DNA from: Chloroflexi bacterium RBG_13_51_52
GTDB lineage: Bacteria > Chloroflexota > Dehalococcoidia > Dehalococcoidales > RBG-16-60-22
Direction of reading: 5' to 3'
DNA: 56,860 nt
Assembly (NCBI GenBank): GCA_001796525.1
Contig: MGMT01000024.1
Coordinates: 1 to 56,860 of the forward strand
Shown here: positions 1 through 6,981 of the stretch, in pieces
Layout: each line of letters starts with the position of its first letter
Numbering within the stretch: the first letter of the stretch is position 1
Made by a program: the position numbers and the translations under genes
The notes under the pieces: generated by a model
The model's input: the letters and a program-made list of their open reading frames with translations, nothing else
What the model was told of the DNA's origin: nothing
Database searches by the model: none

Positions 1-362
1 GGGGCAGTTTTACTTTCGGCGGAAACCTGTTTAGAATTTCGAATAGCATCTCTCCCGGAGGGCTGTCGGGATACCGGAGAAGTGATAGGCGGTTCTACAA
101 GCTGATTGTCATTTTCAGAACGTGCTAATGGTCGTACAGATTCGGTGTTTTCCCTACCTGCCGTTAATACAGTATTACTGACCGGACGCGGGGTATCAGA
201 AGAAGCAGGCGTACCGATTTCATCAAAACTAACCGTTTCCTTAAATTCATCTACAGTTTCATGAACTTGCAGAGAAGAGCCGTAGCTCGACCTAACCAAC
301 GGTTTAATCACCGGAGCCCGTCCACTTGTGCGCTGAACCAGTCTTGTAAGAAAATCAGCCAT
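1..362 (-). CDS. Partial contractile injection system protein, N-terminal part
   Basis: The reading frame opens with ATG at 362-360 and runs off the left edge with no stop, giving about 120 residues. It starts MADFLTRLVQRTSGRAPVIK and then turns into a Pro/Ser/Thr/Glu-rich, probably disordered stretch. Proteins beginning with this FLTRL..R..G.APV pattern sit next to the tube and baseplate genes in phage-tail-like injection system loci (from memory of such loci). Its ATG overlaps the stop of the upstream zinc-ribbon gene by one base (TAATG), so the two are translationally coupled. The exact role is unknown; I infer a structural or scaffold component. Too short here to classify by fold. Confidence 0.6.
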   Translation of the reverse strand, partial: MADFLTRLVQRTSGRAPVIKPLVRSSYGSSLQVHETVDEFKETVSFDEIGTPASSDTPRPVSNTVLTAGRENTESVRPLARSENDNQLVEPPITSPVSRQPSGRDAIRNSKQVSAESKTA

Positions 363-1090
363 TAAGTCACCATATTCATATAATATTGTCGCCGCCAGGA
401 GCTCATGGCAAGGATATCGGCTTCAAACCATCCGTATGCGCGAGAGAGAACATGCACCTGGTACAATATTTGCATAACCTGATTGCCTAATTCCTCCCAT
501 AAAAAACTCAGTATATCCAGCGTCATCGTCCACTTGTGATTGCATTCGATGCAACTTAGAGCAATCTGTATATCGGAAAGCGAGTCCGCTTCCGCCATCC
601 GTGCAATCAGAGTCGAGAGTGTTGCTTCCGGTATATCATCAAAAGCAACTATTTTTTTATTATGCGTTATCTTTAAAACGCACCTCTTCAACAGTTCCTT
701 ATCAGTATCGATTGAACCGGAGTTGATACAAGCCGCTATATCTGCGCTGTCAGGCAACCGGAACCTGATGTTGTAACTATTCAATCTGGTTATTTTTCCG
801 TTTCCGTCCAAGGTGCGATAGCCGCGTAACAGTTCTTCAATATTTAACTTGAACTCAAGTTGGGCGCCGCACGCCGGGCATTCGGTATATGCCTGCATCT
901 CCCGGCCGAAGGTCATTTCCCGCAATGCAAAAAGCAGAGCATCGCGCTGACCAATGCTCAAATGCACAAGTTCATCACGCTCTTTTTCGGGGCAAGCGGT
1001 TGCCAGCAATGTTATAGCCCTATCTAACGGATGCTGGCGCTCACCCCGCTCCCAGATATCAGGGAGTTCGGTTGCCAATAGTGTGCGCAT
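362..1090 (-). CDS. Baseplate-associated zinc-ribbon protein of a contractile injection system
   Basis: A 242-residue protein resembling the T4 baseplate-type proteins that follow the tail tube gene in extracellular contractile injection systems. Two CxxC pairs (C71/C74 in CPACG and C180/C183 in CIECN) probably form one zinc ribbon. The last 45 residues carry the pattern LSRAYGWFEADILAMS, which resembles the short GW-containing proteins often encoded separately in such loci, so this may be a fused domain. It lies 13 bp after the tube gene and overlaps the next gene by one base, in one leftward operon. Assignment to the injection system is strong by context; the molecular role (baseplate or tail assembly) is inferred. 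Confidence 0.7.
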   Translation of the reverse strand: MRTLLATELPDIWERGERQHPLDRAITLLATACPEKERDELVHLSIGQRDALLFALREMTFGREMQAYTECPACGAQLEFKLNIEELLRGYRTLDGNGKITRLNSYNIRFRLPDSADIAACINSGSIDTDKELLKRCVLKITHNKKIVAFDDIPEATLSTLIARMAEADSLSDIQIALSCIECNHKWTMTLDILSFLWEELGNQVMQILYQVHVLSRAYGWFEADILAMSSWRRQYYMNMVT

Positions 1091-1103
1091 AGGCTATACC
1101 CTG

Positions 1104-1628
1104 CTAGGACGGTTCTGTAAAGCTTGGTTCGGTGGGTTCCGTTACGCTGTAATCGCGTTCCCAGCCCTCATTTTCTAACTTAATGCTCTGGATAGCTATA
1201 GCTTTGCCGCTAGCATCCAAATCAGGCACCGCCTGGTATTCAGAGACCCAGCAACGATAAACATTATAAGCCAACGCTACCTGGCCGGCCTCATTATAGA
1301 CTTCTATGGTCAGGTTCTTGCGGAAGTCACTTAACGAGACCTCGCTTCCGAGACCCGAACCGTAGTTCCAGACCTTGTTCGCCCATATCTCGAATTCGGT
1401 ATCATGCGAGACACCACGCTCCAGGGTAATAGCATCGTACTTGGTCTGCCCGGGCGATTTGCGTACCGTGCTGGGGTCGCCGCCACTGCGATGTTCGACA
1501 GGGTCGGTAGTTTTCTTCAGGTTGGTAACCTTACTTATACCAGCAACATACTTACCGTCCCACTTGACACGGAATTTGAAGTTCTTATAAGGATCGAAAC
1601 GTTCTGCGTTTACGCTGAATTCTGCCAT
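1104..1628 (-). CDS. Contractile injection system tail tube protein
   Basis: The inner tube (Hcp/gp19-like) subunit: hexamers stack to form the channel that the contracting sheath drives through a target membrane. The protein has the family's opening (DPYKNFKFRVKWDG), the GISKVTNLKKTTDPVEHRSGG segment and the LERGVSHDTEFEIW region typical of phage-tail tube proteins. I place the start at the ATG ending at 1628 rather than the one two codons upstream, because the GAAGGAG ribosome site lies 7 bases before it but only 1 base before the upstream ATG. Length is 174 residues, slightly longer than usual because of a TEPTEPSFTEPS tail. It sits 13 bp behind the sheath gene. Confidence 0.9.
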   Translation of the reverse strand: MAEFSVNAERFDPYKNFKFRVKWDGKYVAGISKVTNLKKTTDPVEHRSGGDPSTVRKSPGQTKYDAITLERGVSHDTEFEIWANKVWNYGSGLGSEVSLSDFRKNLTIEVYNEAGQVALAYNVYRCWVSEYQAVPDLDASGKAIAIQSIKLENEGWERDYSVTEPTEPSFTEPS

Positions 1629-1641
1629 TTTCATACTCCTT

Positions 1642-3225
1642 CTAAGTCTCGATATTTCCGGCTATCTGTTGTATTTTGATTATCACGAATTCAGCCGGTT
1701 TGAGTGGAGCAAAACCCACTAAAATATTAACGACTCCTTTATCGATATCGTTCTGGGTGGTTGTGTCCTTATCGCACTTGACGAAGTAGGCCTCTTTAGG
1801 AGACGTTCCCTGGAAAGCTCCCTTGGCGAAAAGGTCATGCATGAACGCTCCGACGTTGAGGCGAATCTGCGCCCACAGAGGCTCATCATTAGGCTCGAAG
1901 ACGACCCACTGAGTGCCACGGTAAAGGCTCTCTTCGATAAAGAGAGCAGTCCGCCGTACCGGTAAGTATTTCCACTCGGAGGCGATTTTATCCGCGCCTT
2001 CCAGCGTACGTGCTCCCCATACGATATTGCCGTATACCGGGAAGGAACGAAGGCAGTTGACGCCCAGCGGATTCAACCGGCCGTTGTCTCCATCGGTGAG
2101 CTTGACGGTCAACTTCTGCACGCCGACCAGTTTTGCATCCAGACCAGCCGGGGCTTTCCAGACACCACGCTGGGCATCGGTGCGAGCCATGATTCCGGCT
2201 ACCGCACCGCAGGGTACGAACGTTTCCATACGGAACTCTTTTAGTTTATCCGGCACTTTGATGCGCGGGAAGTAGATTACGGAATTTTCGTCTCTCAAAC
2301 CCAGACTGTCGACTCCCGATGTAGTGTCCTCTATGTCGGAAACCTCATCCCAATTCGCAGGCGAGTCCACAATCAACACTGCCCGCCGCTTTTTGCAATA
2401 GGCTAATGCTGTGACATACGTTGCAGTAAGAATATCATCCTCCCGAGTCAGCGGGGGAATGCACAAGAGATTAAACAAGTCGGTATTTTCAAGAGCATAA
2501 AGGCCGGTCTTAGAACTCTCCACGCCAAGGATATCGGTATCATCTATATCATCCCCATCATCGCCATCGTCATTGGAGATGTCATAGGCTGTACCAGACA
2601 AGGCATCCGCGAAAGGATCTGCACCTGCAGATACACTAGCATGAGGGGTAACCGTGGTGGGAACACTACCTGTAACACGGACAAGCGCGGATTCAAGTTC
2701 CAATACCTGCTTGACATAGCGTTTGTGTGACGCATCAGTAGATACATTGCGGAAACTCTCTATTTCACCGGTGCCGTTATCTTTGACGGTAAGGTTAAAA
2801 AGACTGCCTGCCGACTCACCTGTCTCGAGGTCGCGGGTATCATCATCCAACCGAACACGCAGGTCGTTTCCCCAATCTCCTTCACTGGCAGCTTCCAGGT
2901 TCAATTCGTTGGCAGTCACGGTTGCTTTTACGGCGTTATCAGTAGCCGTAGCATCTCCCGAATGAACGACACGTACGATAATAGCATCAGTGCCACCGTT
3001 CTCAAAATACTGTTGAACGGTATAGCTCATCGTGCTTTCTACCCAGAGCCCGCCAAAAGTCCTTTCAAAATCGGCATAACTCTGAACGCGAGTAGGTTCA
3101 TTGCACGACCCTCTCAAGGCTCTTCCAATAAAAGCAGTGATGGAAGTAGCCACTCCAATAATCGTCCGCACGCCACTGGGGAGTTCTTCAATATAGACTC
3201 CAGGGTAAGTAGGTGTGATAGGCAT
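1642..3225 (-). CDS. Contractile injection system tail sheath protein
   Basis: The contractile outer sheath subunit, 527 residues. The start PTYPGVYIEELPSG followed by GVATSITAFIGRA is the hallmark of phage-tail-like sheath proteins, and the C-terminal third (LRSFPVYGNIVWGARTL, RRTALFIEESLYRGTQW, RLNVGAFMHDLF) carries the conserved core that binds the tube. An unusually Asp-rich insert (NDDGDDGDDIDDTD, near residue 220) sits in the exposed middle domain; such inserts vary between species and may bind divalent cations. A strong ribosome site (AAAGGAGG) precedes the ATG. The tube gene follows directly. Only one sheath gene is visible; others may lie beyond the left edge. Confidence 0.95.
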   Translation of the reverse strand: MPITPTYPGVYIEELPSGVRTIIGVATSITAFIGRALRGSCNEPTRVQSYADFERTFGGLWVESTMSYTVQQYFENGGTDAIIVRVVHSGDATATDNAVKATVTANELNLEAASEGDWGNDLRVRLDDDTRDLETGESAGSLFNLTVKDNGTGEIESFRNVSTDASHKRYVKQVLELESALVRVTGSVPTTVTPHASVSAGADPFADALSGTAYDISNDDGDDGDDIDDTDILGVESSKTGLYALENTDLFNLLCIPPLTREDDILTATYVTALAYCKKRRAVLIVDSPANWDEVSDIEDTTSGVDSLGLRDENSVIYFPRIKVPDKLKEFRMETFVPCGAVAGIMARTDAQRGVWKAPAGLDAKLVGVQKLTVKLTDGDNGRLNPLGVNCLRSFPVYGNIVWGARTLEGADKIASEWKYLPVRRTALFIEESLYRGTQWVVFEPNDEPLWAQIRLNVGAFMHDLFAKGAFQGTSPKEAYFVKCDKDTTTQNDIDKGVVNILVGFAPLKPAEFVIIKIQQIAGNIET

Positions 3226-3262
3226 TTTTCGACCTCCTTTAAATAAATTATTTACTTATTCA

Positions 3263-3649
3263 TCAGGCTGTAGCATCTCTGCCGAGAAGTATTTCCACTG
3301 TGACATCCTTGCCGATGTTGTTGGAGAAAATCAATGTCTCCGGTGATGAGTCCAAGATACCTACAGCCCCTTTTCCGATGAAGGCATGAGGGCCATCCAG
3401 GATTATTTCAGTGGCAGTAGTATCATTGACTTTATAAGTTAATTCCGAGCCATAGGTAGATGATTTAATAAGTAAAAATTCACCCATATTGGTGCCGTCA
3501 GGCTGCAGGTTGACACTTAAATCTTCGGTTGCATTCGGAACATCTATCTTGATTTTTTCATACGCCTCGGGGTAAATTTCGCCGGTGATTGGAATCGTCG
3601 TCCCGCCAACCACCTGGAAGCTTAGAGAATACTTTATTGTTTCTGCCAT
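3263..3649 (-). CDS. Small protein heading the injection system operon, unknown function
   Basis: A 128-residue protein I do not recognise. I set the start at the ATG ending at 3649 because AAAGGAGG lies 7 bases upstream; an in-frame TTG further out would place the start inside a hairpin. The sequence is beta-rich (Thr/Val/Ile alternation, many Gly) with no transmembrane segment, signal peptide or cysteine, and ends ILLGRDATA. It is the first gene of the operon, 37 bp before the sheath. By position it may be a fibre, cap or surface-decoration component, but a cargo or regulatory protein is equally possible. Confidence 0.6.
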   Translation of the reverse strand: MAETIKYSLSFQVVGGTTIPITGEIYPEAYEKIKIDVPNATEDLSVNLQPDGTNMGEFLLIKSSTYGSELTYKVNDTTATEIILDGPHAFIGKGAVGILDSSPETLIFSNNIGKDVTVEILLGRDATA

Positions 3650-3687
3650 CCGGATTCCTCCTTTAAAAATAATTTTAATAAAATTTA

Positions 3688-3712
3688 AAGCCCTGCAATT
3701 AATGCAAGGCTT
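3688..3712 (-). promoter_or_regulatory. Attenuator-like hairpin in the injection-system leader
   Basis: In the minus-strand transcript a 10-bp stem (3712-3703 with 3697-3688, one U-G wobble) and 5-base loop is followed by a U-rich run, 39 bases before the first start codon. The shape fits an intrinsic terminator or attenuator. No leader peptide or ligand-binding domain was recognised. Confidence 0.5.
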
Positions 3713-3905
3713 CAAGATATCATCCTATCGGCAAGTTTCTGTTAAAACACGTACCATTAAGATACGATATTTTATTTTTTCTCTTTGAGAGTATCATAAT
3801 TAACCCTTTACAGAGATTTTTTTGTTGTTACAATTGTTTCATGGAATTATTGGTTACAGCTCCTGAATGAACTTGGTGATGTTATATATCAATGACTAGT
3901 GACCT

Positions 3906-3936
3906 ATTATATAGCACTTGGCATGCCTTTTGTCAA
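3906..3936 (-). promoter_or_regulatory. Predicted sigma-70-type promoter of the injection system operon
   Basis: On the minus strand TTGACA (3936-3931) is followed after 17 bases by TATATA (3913-3908), or after 19 bases by TATAAT (3911-3906). Transcription would start near 3900, leaving a leader of about 250 bases before the first gene at 3649. Apart from the two divergent promoters and the hairpin at 3688-3712, the 3650-4074 interval is AT-rich with no gene visible. Confidence 0.6.
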
Positions 3937-3997
3937 CATTTATTTCGATAATATATTGGCTTTTTGATATTTTTTTTAGTTATTCGTTAAATGATGT

Positions 3998-4026
3998 TTG
4001 ACAAGTGCCGGTATTTCATATAGTCT
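3998..4026 (+). promoter_or_regulatory. Candidate promoter of the sensor kinase gene
   Basis: TTGACA at 3998-4003 is followed by TATAGT (4019-4024, 15-base spacer) or TAGTCT (4021-4026, 17-base spacer); a TATAAT at 4037-4042 has no matching -35. The perfect -35 makes a promoter likely but which -10 is used is unclear. Confidence 0.4.
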
Positions 4027-4074
4027 ATTCTATACTTATAATGTAGGCGAAAACAGGTAAAATATTACTGGTAT

Positions 4075-5352
4075 GTGAAAATGGTCGGAAAGAGTAACAA
4101 ACGCCCCAAAGCAACGAAGGAAAAAGAGGAACAACCTTCCGAGGTACTGGTGCTAAGCAGGATTTCAGCAGCGCTTAGCGGTTTATGGGACCTGGATGCC
4201 ATCCTCGGCGTGGGGCTAGACAGCGCCCTGAATATCATGAATGGAAACATTGGAGAAATACTGCTTATCGACGAGCAAACACAGAACCTGACGCGGCAAG
4301 TTTACCGGGGTTTGAGCAAAGAATTTGTCGATAATATACGATTAAGCCTTGGGGAAGGTATTAACGGTAGCGTGGCGCAAAGCGGCAAGGCGGTATTACT
4401 CGAGGATATTGCTTCAGACCCGCGCGTAGCACATCGTGAGCTGGTGGCGGCTGAAGGTCTGAAAGCGTTCATCTGCGTTCCACTTCGAGCCAGAGATGTG
4501 GTACTGGGCGTGTTGAACGTGGCGAGTCGTGTTCCGCGGCACTTTACCACAAACGATATGCATCTGCTGTACGCCATCGGCGACCAGCTGGGAATAGCCA
4601 TCGAGCATGCCCGGCTGTACGACCGACTGAGAAAAGCCCGCGAAAGGATGCGTCGACTCGCGCGCCAGAACCTAGTTGCCGAAGAAGACGAACGACGGAG
4701 AATCGCCAGAGAACTGCATGATGAAACAAGCCAATCGCTTTCCGGGATGGCCCTGCAGCTAGAGGCACTGATAGAAAAGTCGCAGATATCAGGCGACCAA
4801 GATAAAGAACTTGTCACCGGGCTGAAGAAAGTGCAGTCATTAACGGTTCAGGTGCATAAAGAAGTAAGCAGGCTGATTTCCAACCTACATCCGGCATTAC
4901 TGGACACGCTGGGACTGGTGCCGGCTGTCCGGCAGCATGCAGAGATAAGGCTACAGCCGCTGGGGACACACGTATCCATCGAGACAAAAGGAACAGTGAT
5001 GAGATTTCCACCGGATGTTGAAGCAGCCTTTTTCCGTTTTATCCAGGGAGCTATCGGCAATATAGCCCAGCATTCCAAGTGTAAAAATGCTAATATTATA
5101 CTGGAATATAAATCTGAAGAGTTTTCGATGTATGTCATCGATGACGGGCAGGGATTCGATGTTTCGGAGATTACCGATATCGAGGTAAGCGGGCGGGGCC
5201 GCGGTTTATTCAGTATGAGAGAGAGGATAGGTTCTCTCGGAGGCACCAGCGGGATAGAGTCGGAAATCGGCAAGGGGACAACAGTCTGGGCAAAAATACC
5301 CATTGGACAGGAAATAGGATATGCAGAAAATAAGAGTACTGGTAGTAGATGA
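4075..5352 (+). CDS. GAF-domain sensor histidine kinase, NarL/DegS type
   Basis: A 425-residue soluble kinase. Residues about 25-180 form a GAF sensor domain (GEGINGSVAQSGKAVLLEDI, ending in VLGVLNVASR). After a short coiled coil comes the HisKA_3 dimerisation box, where RRRIARELHDETSQSL holds the phosphorylated His, and then a HATPase domain with the N, G1 (DDGQGFD) and G2 (GRGRGLFSMRERI) motifs. No membrane segments, so it senses a cytoplasmic ligand or redox state. The start is GTG at 4075 or ATG at 4081; neither has a clear ribosome site. It overlaps the response regulator gene by 32 bases, so the pair is surely cognate. Confidence 0.92.
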   Translation: MKMVGKSNKRPKATKEKEEQPSEVLVLSRISAALSGLWDLDAILGVGLDSALNIMNGNIGEILLIDEQTQNLTRQVYRGLSKEFVDNIRLSLGEGINGSVAQSGKAVLLEDIASDPRVAHRELVAAEGLKAFICVPLRARDVVLGVLNVASRVPRHFTTNDMHLLYAIGDQLGIAIEHARLYDRLRKARERMRRLARQNLVAEEDERRRIARELHDETSQSLSGMALQLEALIEKSQISGDQDKELVTGLKKVQSLTVQVHKEVSRLISNLHPALLDTLGLVPAVRQHAEIRLQPLGTHVSIETKGTVMRFPPDVEAAFFRFIQGAIGNIAQHSKCKNANIILEYKSEEFSMYVIDDGQGFDVSEITDIEVSGRGRGLFSMRERIGSLGGTSGIESEIGKGTTVWAKIPIGQEIGYAENKSTGSR

Positions 5353-5974
5353 CCACACGATAGTACGGGACGGCATTTGCGCGCTGCTGGCACTGGCGGG
5401 GGATATCGAGGTGGTGGGCGAAGCGACTAATGGAAACGAAGCCGTCAACAAGGTCCGAGAGCTGAACCCGGATGTAGTCCTGATGGATATAGCCATGCCG
5501 ATGATGGGAGGTCTAGAAGCCACCCGGCGAATAAATAAAGAGTTCCCCAAGACCAAGGTGCTGGTACTGACACAATACGACGATAAAGAATATTTCTTCC
5601 CGGTTATCGAGTCCGGGGCACTGGGATTTATCAGTAAAGCCGCCGCTTCTTCTGAACTGACAGCGGGGATACGTTCGGTTCACCGTGGTGACTCATACCT
5701 GTCACCATCGGTTACCAAGTTACTGGTGGATAATTACCAGAATATGGCGGGTAAAAACCCCAGTCAGGACCCATACAACCAATTAACGGAGCGGGAACGT
5801 GAGGTTTTCAAGCTTTTAGCGGAGGGGCATAGCACGCAAGAAATAGCGGAAATGCTGGTAATTACCCGGAAGACAGCGGAGGGGCACAAGACCAATCTCA
5901 TGGCTAAACTGGGCGTGCATAACAGGGTGGACCTGGTTAAATACGCCATTCGCAAGGGCATAATTACCGTCTAA
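5321..5974 (+). CDS. NarL/FixJ-family response regulator
   Basis: A 217-residue two-domain regulator. The receiver domain has the acidic pair (VVDDH), the phospho-acceptor Asp in VVLMDIAMP and the Lys in FISKAAAS. The C-terminal LuxR-type helix-turn-helix (LTEREREVFKLLAEGHSTQEI, then VITRKTAEGHKTNLMAKLGV) binds DNA. All catalytic residues are present. The ATG lies within the end of the kinase gene. It probably regulates the tandem-receiver gene and metabolic operon downstream, or itself; the target is not shown by the sequence. Confidence 0.93.
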   Translation: MQKIRVLVVDDHTIVRDGICALLALAGDIEVVGEATNGNEAVNKVRELNPDVVLMDIAMPMMGGLEATRRINKEFPKTKVLVLTQYDDKEYFFPVIESGALGFISKAAASSELTAGIRSVHRGDSYLSPSVTKLLVDNYQNMAGKNPSQDPYNQLTEREREVFKLLAEGHSTQEIAEMLVITRKTAEGHKTNLMAKLGVHNRVDLVKYAIRKGIITV

Positions 5975-6110
5975 GTATCTGAAGGAATCCGGCCCGGTCT
6001 CATTATAAAATCCGCAGTACTTGCCGTATATTTTCATCTGTTCTTTCATCCCATGAAATACAGGGGTTTTTCCCGCGTATCTTTGGGGTGAATCCCCTGT
6101 TTATCTTCTT

Positions 6111-6139
6111 TTGCATCTGTCCTATATTGGCTTTATAGG
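6111..6139 (+). promoter_or_regulatory. Weak candidate promoter before tandem-receiver/MTHFR operon
   Basis: TTGCAT (6111-6116) and TATAGG (6134-6139) are separated by 17 bases. The match is modest. An inverted repeat around ACAGGGG (6060-6066) and CCCCTGT (6094-6100) lies upstream and could be an operator or a weak terminator of the kinase/regulator pair. Confidence 0.3.
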
Positions 6140-6165
6140 GGTTTAAGGTGGAAAGGGGGCTGAAA

Positions 6166-6975
6166 ATGGAAAAGAAACATACGGTCCTGATTGTTGATGA
6201 TGAAAGCGATTTTGTCGAAGTTTTGAAACAAATCCTCGAAAAGGAAAATTTTATCGTTGCCTCCGCCTACGACCGTGAAGAAGCAGAGCGCATGGTGCGC
6301 GCTCACGAGCCGGGGATTATTATCCTAGGCACAATCATGCCCCGCGGAGATGCATTTTTATTCCACAAGTGGATGAAACAGACGTTGGGATTCGGCAATC
6401 TGCCTATAATGGTTATCAATGCCCCGCCCGAAAAGCAACTGCTCAAGGGGTGGCGCATGGATGAAGGCATGCAGATGGACGCCGAAGATTTTCTCGCCAA
6501 GCCCGTAAAACCCGAATCGCTGATACCGCGTATTCAGGCTTTGCTGGACAGGACGACCAAGAAAATAAGGGTGTTGATAGCGGACGACCATGCCGTGGTC
6601 AGAGACGGGATAAGGTCGGTGCTGGCACTGCAAAGGGATATGCAGGTAATCGGTGAGGCGATAAACGGAAAAGAAGCACTGGAAAAAACGATAGAACTGA
6701 TACCAGATGTGGTGGTCATGGACATCGTTATGCCGATAATGAACGGGCTGGACGCCGCCAAGGAGATATGCCAGAGATGCAAGACCGCCAAGGTTTTAAT
6801 GCTGACACAATACGATGAGGAAGAAAACGTTCTGGCCAGTAAAAAAGTAGGTGCGGTGGGTTTTATACCTAAAGCCGCTGCCAGTTCCCGGTTGCTTACC
6901 GGCATACGTTCCGTGGCGCGGGGCGACCAGTCATGGATAGAATCACTCCAACCGCATATCGAGGAGCAGAGGTAA
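6166..6975 (+). CDS. Tandem receiver protein with a degenerate first receiver
   Basis: 269 residues, two receiver domains and no output domain. The first receiver (residues 1-125) keeps the acidic pair D11/D12 and the Lys in LAKP, but the phospho-acceptor position is Gly (G55 in IIILGTIMP) and the conserved Thr/Ser is Asn, so it cannot be phosphorylated in the usual way. The second receiver (from residue 132) is intact with D186 in VVVMDIVMP, and closely resembles the receiver of the regulator at 5321. I chose the ATG at 6166 because AAAGGGGG precedes it; GTG at 6148 is the alternative. Its stop is only 6 bases before the FDH-like gene, so it is probably co-transcribed with that operon. It may be a phosphate sink or protein-interaction switch. 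Confidence 0.88.
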   Translation: MEKKHTVLIVDDESDFVEVLKQILEKENFIVASAYDREEAERMVRAHEPGIIILGTIMPRGDAFLFHKWMKQTLGFGNLPIMVINAPPEKQLLKGWRMDEGMQMDAEDFLAKPVKPESLIPRIQALLDRTTKKIRVLIADDHAVVRDGIRSVLALQRDMQVIGEAINGKEALEKTIELIPDVVVMDIVMPIMNGLDAAKEICQRCKTAKVLMLTQYDEEENVLASKKVGAVGFIPKAAASSRLLTGIRSVARGDQSWIESLQPHIEEQR

Positions 6976-6981
6976 GCCCAA

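Noticed and set aside
1..3649. Prophage tail module
   Set aside because: The genes seen (tube, sheath, GW-motif zinc-ribbon protein) fit an extracellular injection system, and no phage head, lysis or integrase gene is in the window; the left side is unseen, so this is not final.
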